A DNA stretch of 64,000 nucleotides from Erigeron canadensis (taxonomy: Eukaryota > Streptophyta > Magnoliopsida > Asterales > Asteraceae), in NCBI RefSeq assembly GCF_010389155.1, contig NC_057767.1:2294001-2358000 (forward strand), written 5' to 3'. Both the position numbers and the translations under genes were made by a program. Below, piece after piece: positions 57,250 through 64,000 of the stretch. The notes under the pieces are model-generated. The model saw only the letters and a program-made list of their open reading frames with translations. It searched no databases and was not told the origin of the DNA. Within the stretch, counting starts at the first letter, position 1. The number at the start of each line of letters is the position of its first letter.

Positions 57250-60200
57250 TTATGGCGTACTTTCCTGAGAATCTTGGTTGCCAGATCGTAAAGATGAACC
57301 TTGTTCAATACCAATAGTTCTCTTGCTCATATTTGCCCTCTGCACCAGTCGAACCAACGCCTCAACCAGTTCTGACATGGGTGGCCGAAACTCGGGCTCA
57401 ACCTGACAATTGTTGTGACCAACCATATCAGTAACAAACTAAAAGATGAGATAATTACCACCAATTGAACTTAAAAACAGTACCTGTACACAAAGAGCAA
57501 TTACATCTGCAAATCGAGAAAGAGATTTAACAGGATACAATCCTTTGAGCGTTGGATCAACCATCTTGGCAAGGGCATCCATGTCGTGAAGCTGAGGTGT
57601 CGCCCACCGCACCAAAGACTGTTCTGCCCTTGTCCTTGAGCTGTACCAGCATATAGCTTAATGTAAGAAAACATATTGGCAACTAAAATTAATTATCAAG
57701 GGAATTTCTTTTACCTATCAAATGGTTTTCTTCCTGTAAGTAGTTCCAACATGGTAACACCAAAACTGAAGATGTCACTTTTTATTGTGTAATTACCAGA
57801 CATGGAAACCTCCGGGGCACTGTATCCGTTGTCATCCAACCCCTGCGAACAAGGATAAAAAGAAACTTTATTGATTAATACTAAAACCAAACTTCCAACA
57901 GGCACTTACAATGTACCTGATATGCATCTGAGACAAGGCTTGATAACCCAGAGTCCGAGAGATGGGGATTGAGCTCTGAGTCTAGCAATATATTTGCTGA
58001 TTTAATATTTTTGTGAATAACAGATGGCGAGCATACTTCGTGTAAATATCTGAGATAAACAAGATGGCATCCACATTACTTAAACAATAAGGTCTCTCGA
58101 GTCAACTTAAGCAATGAAATTCTAACTTACTCCAAAGCACGGGCCATCCCTAAAGATATTTTGACACGGGTATTCCATATCAATGGTTTGCTGTATTCGT
58201 CTGAGAGATGCAAGAAATCATATAGAGAGCCATTTTTTAGGAACTCATAAACTAGGAGATGTTGTCCGTGCTCTGAGCAATACCCAACAAGTTCACTTAA
58301 ATTAGGATGCCGCAATCTAGATACATCTGAAACTACATTAATGAAATACTCGGACAAACCACCATGGAGAGCAGATGATTTTAACTTTTTAACAGCAACA
58401 ACCTAGAATACCAAGGATGAGATGAGATTATATACATTAATAAACTAAAAATTCTAGTGCATGCATAGAAGATATTATACCTTTCCATCTTCAAATTGAG
58501 CACAAAAAACACGTCCAGTGGATCCTTCACCAATTAGATTGTCAGCACTAAAGCTGTCTGTAGCTACTTGAAGATCCGCTATTGAGTATGATATGGCATC
58601 TGGTGGAGCCACACATGTTTTCTTAGGAATAACAGGAATTGCCGAGAAATCATCGTCATCAAATGATTTCTCATGATCCATAGGTGGTGGTTTCAGATTT
58701 ATAGATTCTGGAGACTCGAATGCTTTTGTGATGTCCATGGATGAAGCTTCAACAGGCTTAATATCTACTGCAATTTGATAGGCATGTTAGTATAGCAACT
58801 AATTGAAAGTTTCTATATAAGATTGTAACAAAATAATACAAGTATTTTTCTGGTTTATGCCTCCAAATACATGTGAAGATTAGTTTACCTGGGACTGCCT
58901 GTTGCTGTAAAGCAACAGGAGCAAAAGACTGGTCCCGGGTCTTTTCTATATCCGTAGATGATCTTTTGGATCTTCTTTTCAGCAAAATGAAGGCAATAAT
59001 TGCACCAACAACCAAAATGGATATCACAATTCCTGCTATAGCTCCACCACCGACACCAGATTGACTGTTGCCCTTCGGTTTCCGATTTTGACTCCCCCCT
59101 CCAGCTGCTGCAGGTGTACCAGGGGGAGGTGGGGGCGCATTCCCTGAGTTCCATAAATTCCCATCTTTTCTGGCAAAATATAACCATAAATAATGTTCAA
59201 AAAATTGTTGTAATTTCCATTTTATGTACAAAACAGATACATTAGAGTTTGATGCTCACTGCAGATTTATGTTGTTCAATTGACTAGGAATCCAACCAGT
59301 AAATTTGTTATTACGAACGTTCCTGAAACATGGACAGGTAAACAGCTGTTGATAACAACACCAAAAGAGCAGTTACTTAGGTGAAGTACAATAATTACTC
59401 ACAGATTTTTAAGAGTAAGATTGGCAAGGACATCAATAGTGCCTGTAAACTGATTATTCTGCAAATACCTACACAGCAATCAAGCATGAAAGATGATTAT
59501 ATGGGATCCTGAACGCCACACCAGATTATAGATTCGTATACGTACATATCAGTTGCACTGGACAACATGCTGAAGCTCTTAGGAAGGTCACCCGTTAAAG
59601 AATTAAAAGATACATCCCTGAAGCATATACAATCATTCAAATACAAATAGTTATATTAACCGAGAAACGAGCGAGAACACACACACACACCAATAGCAAA
59701 AAGACGTAAGAATTTCAAGGTTGGGGGAGTTCTTACAGAGTGGATAGAGCTGAAAGTTGTCCAAACATGTCAGGCAGTGGGCCACTAATTTGATTGCGGG
59801 CAACATTTCTGTTCAAAATGTGAAGATAAATAAACTTTAATATATGTGAAATTATGAAACCAATATAAAAGGGAGGGGACGACTGACAAGTATTTTAAAG
59901 AAGGCATTTGTGATATGGAATACGGAAGGTTGCCGTTATATCCACATCCAGCAAGATTTCTGCATTACGATACATAAGGCGTTTGTATAAGAAACGAGAT
60001 GAAAGGAGAAAACAGAAGAAGTTAGACAAGTGCATACAATGTTTGCAAGTTTGGAGGAAGACTGTAAGGTATCTGATTGCCAAGATTATTGTTGCTGACA
60101 TCACTGTACCATCAGATGACAGAATGTCAGGTTTATTTATATGCATGTAGTAGCACGTAAAAAGAATTGAAATAAAGAGAAATGAAGTGTCAGTTACAAA

Positions 60201-60829
60201 TCAGTTACTGATGTTAGGCTTGACAGTTGATATCCTATTCCACCAGAGAGGCCGAGACTGGGTAGTTTGCTAACCGAAAGGAAAAAGGAAAAGGAAAGAG
60301 TAAGTAAGTAAATAAATAAAAAGGTTGATAAAAGTAGTACAGTATAAGGTAGCATACATTTGAGTGACTCTCGAGCCCGAACAGGTAACGCCTTTCCAAT
60401 TATCTCGGCAGGGATCACCAGCGGTTGAGGTCCATTTGGTTAATTGTCCGGGATAATTTAAGTTTTGGTACATGGCATTGAGAGCAGATACTGTGCATAT
60501 ACCAACTACTAGTAAATAAGATAAGAAAAATATGGAGCTGGAAAGGGACAACTAGTAAAAGTTGAATGCATTATCGGAATGGTTAATTAAAGTTATGATG
60601 ATGGATGGGATTCTACGTTCTAGTTTGTGCGTAGATACAGATAATATACACCGGAAGTCCATAAACAGATATTAATTGAAATATAACAAATAATTAATTA
60701 TGATCTATCTTAGTAATCAATCTGGAGGAACGGAAAGGGGAAAGAAATGAACTAACCATCGGAAGGATCTGTGTCGGCATTGACAACCACCACCAAGAAC
60801 AATACTACCAAAAACCCTAATGCTGCCAT
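57250..60829 (-). CDS. STRUBBELIG-receptor-family LRR receptor-like kinase (atypical kinase)
   Basis: Sixteen exons: 60757-60829, 60358-60490, 60198-60269, 60038-60103, 59888-59959, 59737-59808, 59546-59617, 59403-59468, 59260-59322, 58889-59169, 58481-58767, 58131-58402, 57917-58049, 57715-57842, 57484-57640, 57250-57402. They sum to 2100 nt in frame (699 residues). Order: signal peptide ([15 protein letters not shown]); SUB-type N-terminal part ([29 protein letters not shown]); LRRs, each on its own 63-72-nt exon; Pro-rich juxtamembrane region ([11 protein letters not shown]); membrane helix ([20 protein letters not shown]); kinase domain with GEGSTGRV and VVAVKKLK. The catalytic loop reads [11 protein letters not shown] and the DFG site reads DSG, so catalytic Asp is missing: a pseudokinase, as known for STRUBBELIG. 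Family members act in tissue morphogenesis and wall signalling; this one resembles SRF6/SRF7 most. Confidence 0.94.
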
Positions 60830-61019
60830 TCCTTCCTCTGTCAACCCACGAACTAACTCACTCGGAGGATTTGGAGACTGATGATCATAAAGTGTGTATG
60901 TGTATGCATATATCAATCAATAGCTAACTAAGAATTAAAAAAAAATAAAAGCAAGAAAAGGGTGGTTTTGGGAAGAGCAGCCAGCCACAAGTAGCATAGC
61001 AGTAGCAGTAAGCAATGCG

Positions 61020-61040
61020 CTCTCTCTCTCTCTCTCTCTT
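61020..61040. repeat. (CT)n microsatellite upstream of the receptor gene
   Basis: About ten CT units roughly 190 bp upstream of the start codon, (GA)n on the coding strand; such tracts are common in plant 5' leaders and may bind GAGA-type factors. Confidence 0.85.
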
Positions 61041-62040
61041 CAGTACAATTTTCTAAACTCCACTTAAAATTAATTTAACACACCAAAATAAAATCTAGTT
61101 ATAATTAGAACGAGATACGTAGAAATTATATTTATTGTGTTCTATACTATGTAAAAGTTATTATATGCTTTTAGAAACATTATATAGCTTAAAACCTGAG
61201 TTGATATTGATTTTTTAATGAGGAAGCAATTATAAATTAGAAAAAATCGACAGTATAATTTTATAACAGATTAATATATTATATAAATTCTAAATGATAA
61301 TAAGTATGAATGTAAAATATTTAAAATAAAAAAACAAATTAATAATACAAACATAATTAAAGCTAATTTCTCAAATAATTGAAAATAAAAAGTGAAACAA
61401 AAATAATCCATAATAATAAAACATCAACCGAAATAAACATTGAAACTAATAAGTATTGCAAACAAATTTTTCGGAGATGGTTAACTGTATATATTCAAAA
61501 CATACACCCTATTGTTATGTGTATATATACTATGTAATAGTTCAGTTGTAATAAGATGAGATAATCTTAAAAATGTTACAAACTTAAAAAATAATAATAT
61601 GCAATTAAAATAAGTGATCTTTTGTAAACAAATTGAAAACAATTTAAAAGATCAAAACATAATTTGTCAAGCCCAAAACATAAGAAAATCAAGTGGCCCA
61701 TTAAGAAAATGAAAACGGACCCAAAGAAATAAAATGGTCCGTTACTATTCTTTGCACGCATTTCCGTACCTTTGTTTTTAATACATATATTAATTAGTCT
61801 CTCTCTTCTTATCTTCTAAAATAAGGGCGTCTCCAAATGGAGAGTTTTTTATAAAACTTTTGTACTATTTAATCAAACTTCTGGACAAACTATTTATCAT
61901 TGTAATGAAATTTTATTTTAAAATACTCTCTTTTTCTTCTTTGTTTTAACTAAAAATATTTAAAAACTAAATTAAGCCTCATACGATATACGATAAACTA
62001 AACATAGATTATTACGATATATAAAATGATATATGACCTA
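61041..62040. other. Intergenic, nothing recognised
   Basis: Very AT-rich. A TCTCCAAATGGAGA palindrome lies near 61830. No gene or complete mobile element is seen. Confidence 0.4.
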
Positions 62041-62403
62041 TATCTTAGGGGGAAGGGAGTGGCGACGGCATAGGTCGCGGCATGCCCAGCCCTGCGAAGG
62101 AACACCGGCGCCATCTCGCTGACATGAAAACGGCATGGAGCTCAACGGGCTTAAAGCCCTGCGAGGCAAAGGAGAATCCGAACGTTGGGGGGAGCGGATT
62201 GAGGTGGGGTCCAGTTACTTTGGTGACTGCTGCACACTAATTAAACAAAAAAAATTTCCCTACCTATTTATCTATAAATACACTTCTTTTTTAACCAAAA
62301 AAATCACCAAACAAAAACATATCTTCACAAAAAAAAAAAAGTAAGTAAGTAACTCCCAATGCCGTCTTCCACGGGTTTTGGGTCCCAATACCGTCTTAGA
62401 CGG

Positions 62404-62576
62404 TGTATGGGGGAGGTTGAGATGTAGACAGCCTTACCCCTACCTAAGGCAGAGAGGCTGCTTCCATGTTCTACCATAGGTAGAAAAGGCCCTCCAGCCT
62501 TGCTGGGCATGAGGATCGAACCCTTGACCTCTGTCTCCAGAGGCAAGGGCTCCAACCACTGATCCAACCCAGCTGG
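62404..62576 (-). mobile_element. tRNA-derived SINE
   Basis: On the minus strand it reads from CCAGCTGGGTTGGATCAGTG with an A box (TGGATCAGTGG, 62556-62566) and a B box (GGTTCGATCC, 62513-62522) spaced as in pol III promoters, then CTCATGCCCAGCAAGGCTGG and a tail ending CAACCTCCCCCATAC. A second, 5'-truncated copy is at 16796-16951. No clear direct repeats were identified. Confidence 0.82.
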
Positions 62577-62631
62577 TTTTCTCATATCTTCACACTTTCA
62601 CCAAAAAAAACACCACATTACTAAAAAAATG

Positions 62632-63748
62632 GATTCCTCTTCCTCATCTTCTTCATTTTGTGTTCCACCGAAGTTAGACGATTCGTCTACGGGGAGTACT
62701 TTCAGTTTTTTAATCAAGTGTACGCCGAGCTTGAAGATACCGGTACCCTTCCGACACTCGTAGGTATATCGATCGAGACCGAGAAGAAGCTCACGCGATA
62801 CTAATGCGTGACTACTTCGTTAAAGACTCAAAGTTTGACGAACCATTTTTTCGTCATTGTTTTCGCATGAGCTCTCGGTTGTTTTTGAAGATTGTTGGTG
62901 ATATTGAAGCTACATTTGATTACTTTTAAGAGGGGTACGATGCACGGGGTAAAAAAAGTTGCACCGCTCTTCAAAAGTGCACATTGGCGATCAAGCAATT
63001 GTTTACGGGTGAACCTTCAGACGCGTATGACGAGTATTTATGTATGGCTGCTAGAACGGGACGCGAGAGCATGGAGTACTTTTGTAATGCGGACATCAAT
63101 TTATATCACAAGGTACCTACTATTATGATTGAATGTGTTGCTTCCCATGACTTGTGGATTTGGCATTCGTTTTTCGGTCCTGCTGGATCGAACAACGATG
63201 TCAATGTTTTGCAGCAGTCGCCGTTGTTTCAAAACGAGCGTAATGTATCCGCGCCAGACATTTCATTTAGCGTGAATGGACATGATTACAAGCGCAGTTA
63301 CTACCTTACCGATGTAATTCATCCTAGGTGGGCTGCGTTTGTTAAAACATATCCTTATCCAGTGGAACAAGATGAAAAGAAATTTAAAAGACTACAAGAG
63401 GCTGCAAGAAAGGATGTTGAGTGGGCGTTTGGTGTTCTCAAGGTAAAATGGAAGATTTTTGACCGTCCCCTCCGGCTATGGACAAAGGAGAAGATCGGAA
63501 AAGTCGTCGTTGTGTGTACTATACTACACAACATGATCATCAAAGACAACGGGCGGGCAATATCACCGGTTCATATTATGGATCTACCGGTGCCAAGAGT
63601 TTATAACCCGGAAGCAAACCGGGAGTTACAGGACGAGGACGTGCATTATCGGCTTCGATATGATCTCACGACGCATATATCGGCTTTAAACTTATCATAC
63701 CTTGACGATCCAGCGATGCAGCCACTATCAATTGCGAGTTTGATTTAG
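62632..63748 (+). pseudogene. PIF/Harbinger transposase, internally deleted
   Basis: An N-terminal part in another frame ([40 protein letters not shown], then TAA at about 62928) is followed by GYDARGKKSCTALQKCTLAI and an open frame 62984-63748 containing EPSDAYDEYLCMAARTGRES, IECVASHDLWIWHSFFGPAG, SNNDVNVL, HPRWAAFVKTYPYPV and ARKDVEWAFGVLKVKWKIF. This is the plant DDE_Tnp_4/HARBI1-like nuclease. Between INLYHK and PTIMIE, family members have about 60 more residues including the first catalytic Asp (GSIDCMHW region); these are missing. With the nonsense codon it is dead. Confidence 0.88.
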
Positions 63749-64000
63749 TTGTCTTCATTTTAGAAATTTAGAATTTAAATTTATGTACTTTTTAATTTAT
63801 GTTTATGTAATGTTTAGTTTTAATTTTATTGAATATTAAAGTTTGATGGTCCACAAATGCACAACTTATGTTTTAATTAAATAGACAAGAAAGAAAGTAA
63901 GCAGGTAAGTAAATAACAAGAACAATGTAGAGTTCAATTGTAATACATCAATGCAAGGATAATCATATGTATCATTGATTAAACGATGAATACATGGTTG
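63749..64000. other. 3' flank of the transposase
   Basis: AT-rich sequence with no recognised feature; the transposon's right end may lie beyond the window. Confidence 0.4.

Larger units (their letters stand above)
62048..63748 (+). mobile_element. PIF/Harbinger transposon, left end and body
   Basis: A possible terminus, TTAGGGGGAAGGGAGTGGCG, starts near 62046, where TTA could be the 3-bp target site of this superfamily. The transposase relic follows. The right terminus was not found before the window end. A SINE lies between terminus and transposase. Confidence 0.5.

Overview
The window is nuclear DNA of a flowering plant. It is AT-rich and eudicot-like, with intron-split genes of plant-specific families (FYVE-type FAB1, remorin, PMEI-pectinesterase, ATL RING-H2, STRUBBELIG-type receptor kinase), a nuclear fragment resembling plastid 23S rRNA, and dense nested transposons. 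The species cannot be read from the sequence.

Left part (1-16.5 kb, + strand). A transposon-rich flank (plastid rRNA fragment, LTR fragment, MITE, hAT-like element) precedes a complete 11-exon FAB1/PIKfyve-type phosphatidylinositol-3-phosphate 5-kinase gene (3267-11156; spliced reading frame 1677 codons). A LINE relic and a complete 4-exon remorin gene (13814-16492; 418 codons) follow.

Repeat block (16.6-26.7 kb). A roughly 2.1 kb foldback structure has a SINE in one arm only. A Ty3/gypsy relic without RT or integrase then carries a whole Ty1/copia element (20926-26324, target duplication TCAAG) inside it.

Pectinesterase cluster (26.7-43.4 kb, - strand). Three two-exon PMEI-PME genes share the same intron position and an exon 2 of exactly 692 nt. 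The first (26756-28600) has a one-base frameshift and other decay; the other two are open. Between the first and second lies a 6.2 kb Helitron (30385-36547) carrying a broken RPA70-like gene and a Pif1-helicase tail, itself interrupted by a 2972-bp solo LTR (duplication AATCA).

Retroelement block (43.8-52.9 kb). A small minus-strand Helitron is split by a young non-autonomous copia-like element (LTRs of 242 bp differing at 2 positions; duplication AGGCT), which in turn holds an LTR-like insert. Another LTR-like block with GC-rich perfect palindromes follows. Four unrelated retroelement leaders or LTRs here each carry their own short, often palindromic, repeated word; this is the least expected pattern in the window.

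Right part (53-64 kb). It holds an intronless ATL-type RING-H2 ubiquitin ligase gene (- strand), two hAT MITEs with 8-bp duplications, a 16-exon STRUBBELIG-family receptor-like pseudokinase gene (- strand, 699 codons), a full SINE with A and B boxes, and a dead PIF/Harbinger transposase gene. I found no bacterial-type system, CRISPR array or operon. The genes are independent housekeeping, wall-modification and signalling loci embedded in transposon nests.
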